Source of the DNA: Bacteroidota bacterium
GTDB taxonomy: Bacteria; Bacteroidota; Bacteroidia; Cytophagales; Cyclobacteriaceae
Reading direction: 5' to 3'
Assembly: GCA_027297025.1 (NCBI GenBank)
Contig: JAPUIM010000342.1
Location: 1 to 5,018, forward strand
DNA: 5,018 nucleotides
The notes under the pieces are model-generated. The model saw nothing but the letters and a program-made list of their open reading frames with translations, did no database searches and was not told the origin of the DNA. The stretch's first letter is position 1. Every line of letters begins with the position of its first letter. Below, piece by piece: positions 1 to 5,018 of the stretch. Made by a program: the position numbers and the translations under genes.

Positions 1-591
1 TATTTTTTTGATTCCCTTTACAATTTTGCCCACCGATACTGGCCTGGCAATTCCAGCCATGTCCTTCAAACATATCTCTTCGGTTCCCATTTCGATCAGG
101 GTCTTGGCCATGTTCACATAGTAGTCTACCGTATGTAATTCGGAGTGTGTGAGACATAAAGCGCCTTGGGAGATCATTCCTCCTTCCTTGGCATATTTTA
201 TGGAGAGCTCAAGATTTCGGGTGTCATTCAACCCGTCAAAAGATCGTGCTATATCGGTTCCCTGGATCTTTTTCAATTTGAACATCAATTGCCGCACATC
301 TGATGGCACCGGACTCATTCTGATCCCGTTGAGACCTCTTTCCAACATTTGGGTTTGGATCCCTGCTTCTTTGAAAGGCTTGGTCCACGCTCGCAGTGAT
401 TTGTTGGGATTTTCACCATATAATAAATTGATCTGTTCAAAACCACCTCCATTGGTTTCAATACGAGACCAACATCCCATATCTACTATGGGACCGGCCA
501 CTTTGGTCAATTGATCCACCCTGGGCACATATTTTCCTGAGGATTGCCACATGTCTCGGTATAACAAACAGAATTTTATTTCCCTTCCCAT
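1..591 (-). CDS. oadA: Biotin-dependent decarboxylase carboxyltransferase (alpha) subunit, OadA family, 5' part only
   Basis: Partial gene: the ATG is at 591-589 and 197 codons are visible before the left edge, in one uninterrupted frame. The family moves a carboxyl group from oxaloacetate (or a related acid) onto carrier-bound biotin. In sodium pumps the membrane beta subunit then decarboxylates the carrier and exports Na+. The visible part is the front of the carboxyltransferase TIM barrel: YRDMWQSSGKY at residues 11-21, ETNGGGFEQ, LLYGENPNK, MLERGLNGIRM, SFDGLND around residue 119, and ICLKDMAG with Lys176 matching the lysine that is carbamylated and binds the active-site metal in this fold. 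Asp13 matches the first metal ligand. The canonical LRDAHQS is YRDMWQS here, a form I recall from Bacteroidota members. It follows oadG by 28 bases on the same strand, which supports a decarboxylase pump rather than a pyruvate carboxylase. The leader is AT-rich with no Shine-Dalgarno. Substrate (oxaloacetate, methylmalonyl-CoA or other) cannot be settled from this fragment. Confidence 0.93.
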   Translation of the reverse strand, partial: MGREIKFCLLYRDMWQSSGKYVPRVDQLTKVAGPIVDMGCWSRIETNGGGFEQINLLYGENPNKSLRAWTKPFKEAGIQTQMLERGLNGIRMSPVPSDVRQLMFKLKKIQGTDIARSFDGLNDTRNLELSIKYAKEGGMISQGALCLTHSELHTVDYYVNMAKTLIEMGTEEICLKDMAGIARPVSVGKIVKGIKKI

Positions 592-619
592 GTCTAATAT
601 GTTTTATAAATTAATATGT

Positions 620-877
620 TTAGTCTAACTTTCTAATGCCGGTGATCTTACCTTTCCCTCCCGTTAAGAATTCCACGGTTGCTGTGATTGCAGCAATTTT
701 CTTAGTGTTCCCCTTAGTAGAAAATGAGGTCACCTGAGATACCATTTCTTCGGGGAAAAATTTATTGACCGTTAAAATCAAAATTTTTCCCAAAACCACG
801 ACCAACGACAGGATCACAAACACGGTAATCATTCCAATGACCATTAAAGTTAGTGCTTCATTTATGGGTTGATCCAT
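620..877 (-). CDS. oadG: OadG-family small membrane (gamma) subunit of sodium-pump decarboxylase
   Basis: An 85-residue protein, the usual size for gamma chains. In the known oxaloacetate decarboxylase pump the gamma subunit anchors and assembles the complex: its single N-terminal helix sits in the inner membrane beside the beta subunit and its cytoplasmic tail contacts the alpha subunit. The sequence shows a short polar N-terminus (MDQPINEAL), then one long hydrophobic helix at about residues 9-30 with the family's MxxGMxTVF pattern, then KFFPEE and a polar, lysine-rich tail. The tail holds AAITATVEF and ends in GKGKITGIRKLD. It lacks the long Ala/Pro linker and His-rich end found in some enterobacterial gamma chains. 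The ATG at 877-875 is the only sensible start, because the membrane helix begins right after it. It is followed by oadA 28 bases downstream, and the two were probably transcribed together. The call rests on the hydropathy pattern and the neighbour, since the sequence itself is short and fast-evolving. Confidence 0.85.
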   Translation of the reverse strand: MDQPINEALTLMVIGMITVFVILSLVVVLGKILILTVNKFFPEEMVSQVTSFSTKGNTKKIAAITATVEFLTGGKGKITGIRKLD

Positions 878-993
878 GTCTATGATATTGTATTCAATAC
901 TAGCGCGATCTTAAATTATGTTAATTGATAGGCGCATGTTGTTTATGTCACCGCAAAAAAAGTAAAAAACCACGAGAAAAGCCAGAATTCAAT
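878..993. other. Intergenic region between TrpF-like gene and oadG
   Basis: This 116-base AT-rich gap lies upstream of oadG and downstream of the TrpF-like gene, both on the minus strand. It contains two odd palindromes of similar shape, gtattcaatac (890-900) and gaattcaattc (985-995, running into the TrpF-like stop codon), and runs of A on the plus strand around 954-969. I see no strong GC-rich hairpin followed by T on the minus strand, and no perfect TAnnTTTG promoter element. The nearest promoter match on the minus strand is TACTTTTT at 964-957, seven of eight bases. An oadG promoter here is plausible but not shown. Confidence 0.4.
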
Positions 994-1611
994 TCAATCA
1001 TCCTTTTCCAGTAGTTCCAATATTTCAGCCATTTCATCAAAATCATAAAATCCGGGTTTTAATTCCCTGGCACCCTTTAATGCAATTCCACCGGGAGATA
1101 TAGTGCTAAGTAATTGTTCAATATCATGCTTTAAGAACCCGAATCCCAGGAGGATAGGAAATTCTGAACAAAGCTTTTTAAGCTTTTTAATTTCTTCTAT
1201 TTCTGGTTCTCGATCATTATCCAGTAGGAAATACTCGGGGTGGGACGGTTGATTTTGGGTTATTGATTCCAGGATATTGGTTTTATTGGGATCCCATTCC
1301 AATTTTAAAATAATGGGTATTCCAACTTTTCCCAATGGGTCTAATAAATTGGTTTCTGAAATTTGAAGATAATCCAGCTGGTAGTTTTGGAGGGCTTTCT
1401 TGATGATTTCAATATTGTTTTGAGTGAATTCCCCCGCCAATTTCACTCCTGAAATCCATCGTTCAATCTCTTTGAATTTAGAAGGACTGACATAATGATC
1501 CGATCCCTCATCCAAGTCAAAGCCGATGATATCCACACCCATACCGGCGCAGTAGCGGGCGTCGCTGAGGTTGGTCACGCTGCTTATTTTTACGAACGTC
1601 TTTAGTGCCAT
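994..1611 (-). CDS. TrpF-like (phosphoribosylanthranilate isomerase fold) protein with degenerate active site
   Basis: A 205-residue protein, the normal TrpF length. Several parts align with TrpF. VKISSVTNLSDA (residues 7-18) matches strand 1, KICGITNxxDA. GVDIIGF, then HYVSP (39-43), matches the (S)xRYVSP region. LDYLQISE (79-86) matches LDxVQLHG. FLLDND holds Asp131 where the catalytic acid Asp lies. KPGFYDFDEM near the C-terminus matches the PGxKD end. Key TrpF residues are missing: the catalytic base Cys is Ser10, the substrate-binding Arg before YVSP is His39, the HG of QLHG is lost, and LAGGL has become LGFGF. So the fold call is firm, but PRA isomerase activity is doubtful. No trp genes are visible nearby. 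The ATG at 1611 puts KISSVTNL at the usual depth. An in-frame ATG at 1662 would add 17 residues that have no TrpF counterpart. A conserved Bacteroidota paralog with another role is the likeliest explanation. It is divergent from mnmA. Confidence 0.8.
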   Translation of the reverse strand: MALKTFVKISSVTNLSDARYCAGMGVDIIGFDLDEGSDHYVSPSKFKEIERWISGVKLAGEFTQNNIEIIKKALQNYQLDYLQISETNLLDPLGKVGIPIILKLEWDPNKTNILESITQNQPSHPEYFLLDNDREPEIEEIKKLKKLCSEFPILLGFGFLKHDIEQLLSTISPGGIALKGARELKPGFYDFDEMAEILELLEKDD

Positions 1612-1635
1612 TTTTCTGGAAATAAGACTCCTGAG

Positions 1636-1653
1636 ATTTGGAATTAGCCAAAT
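1636..1653. repeat. Short inverted repeat upstream of TrpF-like gene
   Basis: Perfect 6-base arms, atttgg (1636-1641) and ccaaat (1648-1653), flank a 6-base loop, 25 bases ahead of the chosen TrpF-like start. It could be a small leader hairpin or an operator. It could also be chance in AT-rich DNA, or coding if the longer start at 1662 is used. No function is claimed. Confidence 0.35.
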
Positions 1654-1693
1654 TCCGGCCATACTTAAATTCCCGACCTTTGATAGATGTTCT

Positions 1694-1701
1694 TATCTTT
1701 G
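1694..1701 (+). promoter_or_regulatory. Bacteroidota-type -7 promoter element for mnmA operon
   Basis: TATCTTTG is a perfect match to the TAnnTTTG -7 box used by the primary sigma factor of Bacteroidota, and it is followed by CA as is common. It lies 72 bases ahead of the mnmA ATG, which would leave a leader of roughly 65 bases. A TTG-type -33 element is not evident at the expected 19-21 base spacing, so only half of the promoter is supported. The box is embedded in an imperfect palindrome, tatctt-tgc-aagata (1694-1708), which could let a repressor cover the promoter or could be chance. The mnmA start itself has no Shine-Dalgarno, only an AT-rich leader. Confidence 0.5.
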
Positions 1702-1773
1702 CAAGATATCCAGATTCAGGTTGAAAACATATTTTGTTAAATGCCTGTTCTTATTTAAATAATTGCATAGACA

Positions 1774-2898
1774 ATGAGCAAAAATGGAAGGGTTTTGGTG
1801 GCAATGAGTGGAGGGATTGACAGTTCCCTGGCCGCGGTATTGTTGCATGAGCAGGGATACGAGGTGATAGGTATGACCATGAAAACCTGGGATTATGCTT
1901 CTTCCGGATCTTCGAAAAAAGAAACCGGTTGCTGCAGCCTGGATTCCATCAATGATGCCAGAAACTTAGCAGTAAGCCTTGGATTCCCTCATTATATATT
2001 GGATATCAGGTCTGAATTTGGTGATTATGTAATAGACTACTTCACCGATGAGTATCTGGATGGCAGAACTCCTAATCCATGTGTTTTGTGCAATACCCAT
2101 ATCAAATGGGATGCTTTGCTGAGAAGAGCTGATAAACTGGGATGTGATCAAATAGCCACAGGCCATTATGCCAACATCCGGGAGGAAAATGGCCGGTTTA
2201 TAATCTCCAAGGGTATAGATGAAAACAAAGACCAGTCTTATGCCCTGTGGGGAATATCTCAAAAAAGCTTAAGCCGCACCACTTTTCCTTTGGGTCATTT
2301 AAGAAAATCCGAAATAAGACAGATGGCCCTGGAGAGAGGGTTCACCGAACTGGTAAATAAACCGGAGTCCTATGAAATATGTTTTGTACCGGACAATGAT
2401 TACCGGGGATTTTTGAAACGAAGGGTAAGTGGATTGGAAGAACAGGTAAAGGATGGAGAATTTGTATTGGAAGACGGCAGTGTTATCGGCAAGCATAACG
2501 GCTATCCCTTTTTCACGGTAGGTCAAAGAAAAGGGTTAGGTATTGCTTTAGGTTATCCAGTCTATGTAACTGAAATACAAAGAGATAAAAATAGAGTTGT
2601 ACTAGGCACTTTCGATGAGTTGGCCCGTGACGGAATGTACGTTGACCAATTGAATATGGTTAAATATGCCGATATTTCTGGTTCCAGATTAGATACCGTC
2701 ACCAAAGTGCGTTATAATGATCCTGGCCATCCGGCTGTGATAGAACAGGCAGGAGATATAATGAAAGTATTTTTTGGAAAGGGGGTCTTTGCAATTGCCC
2801 CCGGCCAAGCGGCAGTTTTTTATGAAGAAGAAGATGTAATCGGAGGAGGCTGGATCAAATCGAGTTTTCATCAAAATCCACCACCCAATTTTAACTGA
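1774..2898 (+). CDS. mnmA: tRNA-specific 2-thiouridylase MnmA
   Basis: A 374-residue cytoplasmic enzyme, full family length. It adenylates and then thiolates uridine 34 at C2 in the wobble position of Lys, Glu and Gln tRNAs, using persulfide sulfur relayed from a cysteine desulfurase. Visible motifs are the ATP pyrophosphatase loop SGGIDSS (residues 12-18), GCCSLDSINDA with Cys53/Cys54, GRTPNPCVLCN with catalytic Cys103 (nucleophile position) and Cys106, ATGHYA (Gly130-His131), KDQSYAL (Lys152-Tyr156), and YEICFVPDNDYR with Cys203 as the persulfide-bearing cysteine. TVGQRKGLG (248-256) opens the central and C-terminal beta domains. All key residues are present, so it should be active. The ATG at 1774 places the P-loop at residue 12, as usual. 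The leader lacks a Shine-Dalgarno and a -7 box lies 72 bases upstream. The stop overlaps the next gene's ATG by one base (TGATG), so translation is probably coupled. Confidence 0.97.
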   Translation: MSKNGRVLVAMSGGIDSSLAAVLLHEQGYEVIGMTMKTWDYASSGSSKKETGCCSLDSINDARNLAVSLGFPHYILDIRSEFGDYVIDYFTDEYLDGRTPNPCVLCNTHIKWDALLRRADKLGCDQIATGHYANIREENGRFIISKGIDENKDQSYALWGISQKSLSRTTFPLGHLRKSEIRQMALERGFTELVNKPESYEICFVPDNDYRGFLKRRVSGLEEQVKDGEFVLEDGSVIGKHNGYPFFTVGQRKGLGIALGYPVYVTEIQRDKNRVVLGTFDELARDGMYVDQLNMVKYADISGSRLDTVTKVRYNDPGHPAVIEQAGDIMKVFFGKGVFAIAPGQAAVFYEEEDVIGGGWIKSSFHQNPPPNFN

Positions 2899-3605
2899 TG
2901 TCAAAATGGCTTAAATACTTCATGGGAGTAAGCATTTTTGTTTCAGTGGCCTGTAGCAATGAAACCATTAATCCCGGTGGCCAAAGAGTAGGTTTTGCTC
3001 ATTTTCCTTTGGAAATTGGCTTATTCAGAGAGTATGAAGTAGAGGATATCAATTTATTATTTAATGGCCAAAATGATACTTCCAATTTCCTTTTAAGAGA
3101 GCTGATTGTGGACTCGGTAGATAACGATGATGGTACTATTAATTATACTTTACACCAATTTAGCCGACAGGATACCACCCAGACCTGGAGTTTAGATTCT
3201 GTCTGGACCACCCGTAGGACTGCTATTCAAGGCATTGTGGTGGAAAATAATACACCTTTTGTGAAACTGGTATTTCCTGTAGATGAAAACAAAACATGGG
3301 ATGGCAACGTCCTAAATACTAAGGAATTTGATGAATATCAAATGGTGAACGTATTTAGAGAATTTGTGATCGATTCCCTGGAATCCATCAGTTTTGGCAA
3401 TACCATAACCGTTATTCAAAATGATTTCCGTGACAATATCACCATGATTGATGTTAGAACTGAAGTATATGCTGAGAATATTGGCTTGGTTTACAAAAAT
3501 ATAGAGATACTCCAGTTCTGTGCAGATCCGGATTGTGTGGGTCTGGAAATAGTAGAAGTTGGCAGGAAACTGAAGCAGAAAATTATCGATTTTGGTAAGG
3601 AATAG
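2898..3605 (+). CDS. Probable lipoprotein of unknown function
   Basis: A 235-residue protein. The N-terminus is a lipoprotein signal: a lysine-containing n-region (MSKWLKYF), a hydrophobic stretch GVSIFVSVA, and a cysteine at residue 19 followed by SNE. The -3 residue is Ser rather than Leu, so the lipobox (SVAC) is permissive rather than ideal. The mature part is mostly predicted beta with many Asp/Asn residues and few other landmarks. It has FPLEIGLFREYEVED near residue 36, ENNTPFVKLVFPVDENKTWDG in the middle, and two closely spaced cysteines (FCADPDC) near the C-terminus. The FPLxxGxxxxYxV opening resembles beta-rich Bacteroidota lipoproteins I have seen but cannot name. The ATG shares a base with the mnmA stop. 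The 3' end overlaps the likely start of the downstream secreted protease, so the two exported proteins are likely co-expressed. It could be a surface or periplasmic partner of that protease, but this is inferred from position only. Confidence 0.85.
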   Translation: MSKWLKYFMGVSIFVSVACSNETINPGGQRVGFAHFPLEIGLFREYEVEDINLLFNGQNDTSNFLLRELIVDSVDNDDGTINYTLHQFSRQDTTQTWSLDSVWTTRRTAIQGIVVENNTPFVKLVFPVDENKTWDGNVLNTKEFDEYQMVNVFREFVIDSLESISFGNTITVIQNDFRDNITMIDVRTEVYAENIGLVYKNIEILQFCADPDCVGLEIVEVGRKLKQKIIDFGKE

Positions 3606-5018
3606 GATCATATTGACTTTATGTTGGTTTTGTATCGGGCCTTGGAGTCTATGCCAGGAAAACCGCTATGTGGTTCATTTTACGGATAAAATCAACTCTC
3701 CTTTTTCTGTTGATAACCCCGAACAATATTTAGGGCCTCGATCCATTCAACGTAGATTAAAACAAGAAATACCTATTACTGAAGAAGATCTCCCTCCCAA
3801 CACCAGCTACCTAAATGGGTTGAAAAGCATAGGTGTCCAAGTATTTTATACTTCTCGTTGGTTCAATGCGGTATTGATTCAAAACGATCCACAATTATTG
3901 ACTGAAATAGAGAATTTACCGTTTGTAGACCAGGTGGAATTAGTTGCTTCAGGCGCCAGGCTAAATTCCCGAATAAACCAAACATCCTCTGTATGGACAG
4001 TTAATTCTACTGCTGAGGTCCAGGAGTTACTCCAAAATGAAATGTTAGGGATTACTGAAATGCACCTTCAAGATTACAAAGGCCAGGAAATGTTGATTGG
4101 CGTTTTAGATGGGGGATTCAATGGTGTAGACACTATAAGCGCGTTTAACCATGTTTTTACCAATGATCGACTATTATCGGTGTATGATTTTGTGACGGAT
4201 TCAGATGATATCTACCGTTATACCGATCATGGTACCCAGGTTTTCTCTTGTTTGGCTGCCCTTAAGGATGATGAGATTACCGGAACTTCACCTGAGGCAG
4301 AATTTCTGCTATTTGTAACTGAAGATGTAAGTGAGGAGTCACGCATAGAGGAATACAATTGGTTGTTTGCTACAGAAATGGCTGATAGTATTGGGGTGGA
4401 TATTATTAATTCCTCTGTGGGGTACAATACCGATTTCAGCGATCCTGCCATGAACTATGTTATAGATGATATGGATGGCAACACTACAGTAATAGCCCGA
4501 GCGGCAAATATGGCGGCTCAACGAGGGATATTGTTAGTGGCCAGTGCCGGTAACGAAGGGAACAATAGTTGGCAAAGAATTGTGTCACCTGCGGATTCGG
4601 AAAATGTATTGAGCATTGGAAATATAAGAGAAAACGGTCTCCTTTCCTCTTCCAGTTCCAGGGGACCTACCGCTGATAATCGAATTAAACCCGATCTGGT
4701 AGCCCTGGGCTCGGGCACAGTGGTGGTGAAGGGTTCCGGAGAGGTATCCACTAGCAGCGGTACCTCATTTTCTTCTCCACTAGTGGCTGGCCTGGCCGCA
4801 GGTTATTGGCAAGCCAATCCAGAACTGACAAATTTTCAAGTGATGGAAAACCTTAGGAACTCCGGTGATAATGTAGAAAATCCAAATAATCTAGTGGGAT
4901 ATGGCCTTCCCCATTTTATTAGAGCCCAGTTAAATTCCGTTACCGGACTAATTGACCTTAATCCTAGTGAATTTAACCTGTATCCAAATCCTGTTCGAAA
5001 CAATAAGTTGTTCATTGA
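3592..5018 (+). CDS. Secreted subtilisin-like (S8 family) serine protease, 3' end cut by window
   Basis: An open frame of 475 visible codons runs off the right edge. The order is a signal peptide (MVRNRIILTLCWFCIGPWSLC, then QEN), a propeptide-like region with LGPRSIQRRLKQ and VFYTSRWFNAVLIQ, then the subtilase domain. The catalytic triad is complete. Asp173 lies in GVLDGGF (DTG is more usual) and His213 in DHGTQVFS. Ser392 lies in SSGTSFSSPLVAG, and the oxyanion Asn321 in VASAGNEG. After the domain, FNLYPNP at 461-467 marks the start of a type IX sorting domain, so export to the cell surface or medium is expected. No ATG occurs between the in-frame stop at 3571-3573 and the mature region. 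TTG at 3592 gives a classic signal peptide with Arg residues in the n-region. TTG at 3613 would give a shorter one without that charge. The start at 3592 overlaps the lipoprotein gene by 14 bases. The substrate is unknown. Confidence 0.9.
   Translation, partial: MVRNRIILTLCWFCIGPWSLCQENRYVVHFTDKINSPFSVDNPEQYLGPRSIQRRLKQEIPITEEDLPPNTSYLNGLKSIGVQVFYTSRWFNAVLIQNDPQLLTEIENLPFVDQVELVASGARLNSRINQTSSVWTVNSTAEVQELLQNEMLGITEMHLQDYKGQEMLIGVLDGGFNGVDTISAFNHVFTNDRLLSVYDFVTDSDDIYRYTDHGTQVFSCLAALKDDEITGTSPEAEFLLFVTEDVSEESRIEEYNWLFATEMADSIGVDIINSSVGYNTDFSDPAMNYVIDDMDGNTTVIARAANMAAQRGILLVASAGNEGNNSWQRIVSPADSENVLSIGNIRENGLLSSSSSRGPTADNRIKPDLVALGSGTVVVKGSGEVSTSSGTSFSSPLVAGLAAGYWQANPELTNFQVMENLRNSGDNVENPNNLVGYGLPHFIRAQLNSVTGLIDLNPSEFNLYPNPVRNNKLFI
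4972..5018 (+). other. Start of T9SS C-terminal sorting domain (truncated)
   Basis: FNLYPNPVRNNKLFI opens a segment matching the typical beginning of Por/type IX secretion sorting domains (FxLYPNPxxxxLxI). It comes about 70 residues after the catalytic serine and directly follows the end of the subtilase domain. The rest of the domain, normally about 70-80 residues ending in a basic residue, lies beyond the window. It implies that the organism has a type IX secretion system, which is confined to Bacteroidota and relatives. Confidence 0.8.

Noticed and set aside
149..514. Plus-strand open frame of 121 codons
   Set aside because: It lies antisense inside oadA, whose frame is strongly conserved. 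The plus-strand translation has no recognisable domain.
957..964. Possible -7 promoter element for oadG on the minus strand (TACTTTTT)
   Set aside because: It matches only seven of eight bases, lies in an A/T homopolymer-rich stretch and has no clear -33 partner.
1612..1662. Longer start (ATG at 1662) for the TrpF-like protein
   Set aside because: The extra 17 residues precede the normal TrpF strand 1 start and have no counterpart. It remains possible, but the start at 1611 fits the family length better.
1571..1762. Plus-strand open frame of 63 codons spanning the divergent promoter region
   Set aside because: It overlaps the TrpF-like start on the other strand and the mnmA promoter. It has no recognisable features beyond a chance hydrophobic composition.
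3621..3689. ATG at 3621 as a start for the protease
   Set aside because: It is in a different frame from the protease and hits a stop (TAA) within 23 codons. Using it would need a frameshift, while the TTG at 3592 needs none.
4227..4751. Three minus-strand open frames within the protease gene
   Set aside because: They are antisense to the conserved subtilase domain and show no domain or start signals of their own.

Overview
The window looks like chromosomal DNA from a member of the Bacteroidota, most likely a Cytophagales-type (marine or environmental) bacterium. Four signs point that way. The base composition is moderately AT-rich. Genes lack Shine-Dalgarno sequences and have AT-rich leaders. 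A perfect Bacteroidota-type -7 element (TAnnTTTG) lies ahead of mnmA. A secreted subtilisin-like protease ends in what looks like the start of a type IX secretion (T9SS) sorting domain (FNLYPNP). The species cannot be named from the sequence alone.

Left part, minus strand (1-1611). Reading leftwards, there is a degenerate TrpF-like (phosphoribosylanthranilate isomerase fold) gene, then oadG, a small membrane gamma subunit, then the first 197 codons of oadA, the carboxyltransferase (alpha) subunit of a biotin-dependent decarboxylase. oadA runs off the left edge. oadG and oadA are 28 bases apart and read as the start of a sodium-pumping decarboxylase operon. The biotin carrier and beta membrane subunit are expected beyond position 1 but are not visible. 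The 116-base gap between the TrpF-like gene and oadG has no convincing terminator or promoter, so co-transcription of the two is undecided.

Middle (1612-1773). This is a divergent intergenic region. It holds the -7 element for mnmA, a short inverted repeat overlapping that element, and a second small hairpin on the TrpF-like side.

Right part, plus strand (1774-5018). Here are mnmA (tRNA 2-thiouridylase, complete with both catalytic cysteines), a probable outer-membrane lipoprotein of unrecognised function, and an S8 (subtilase) serine protease that runs off the right edge. The genes are packed as an operon. mnmA and the lipoprotein gene share one base (TGATG). The protease frame opens inside the 3' end of the lipoprotein gene and has no ATG near its start, so a TTG start at 3592 is the best call; it gives a good signal peptide. 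A cytoplasmic tRNA-modification gene is thus tied to two exported proteins, probably through shared transcription rather than shared function.

Nothing in the window amounts to a clear new system. The points most worth a second look are the TrpF paralog lacking the catalytic cysteine, the TTG-started overlapping protease, and the lipoprotein-protease pairing.
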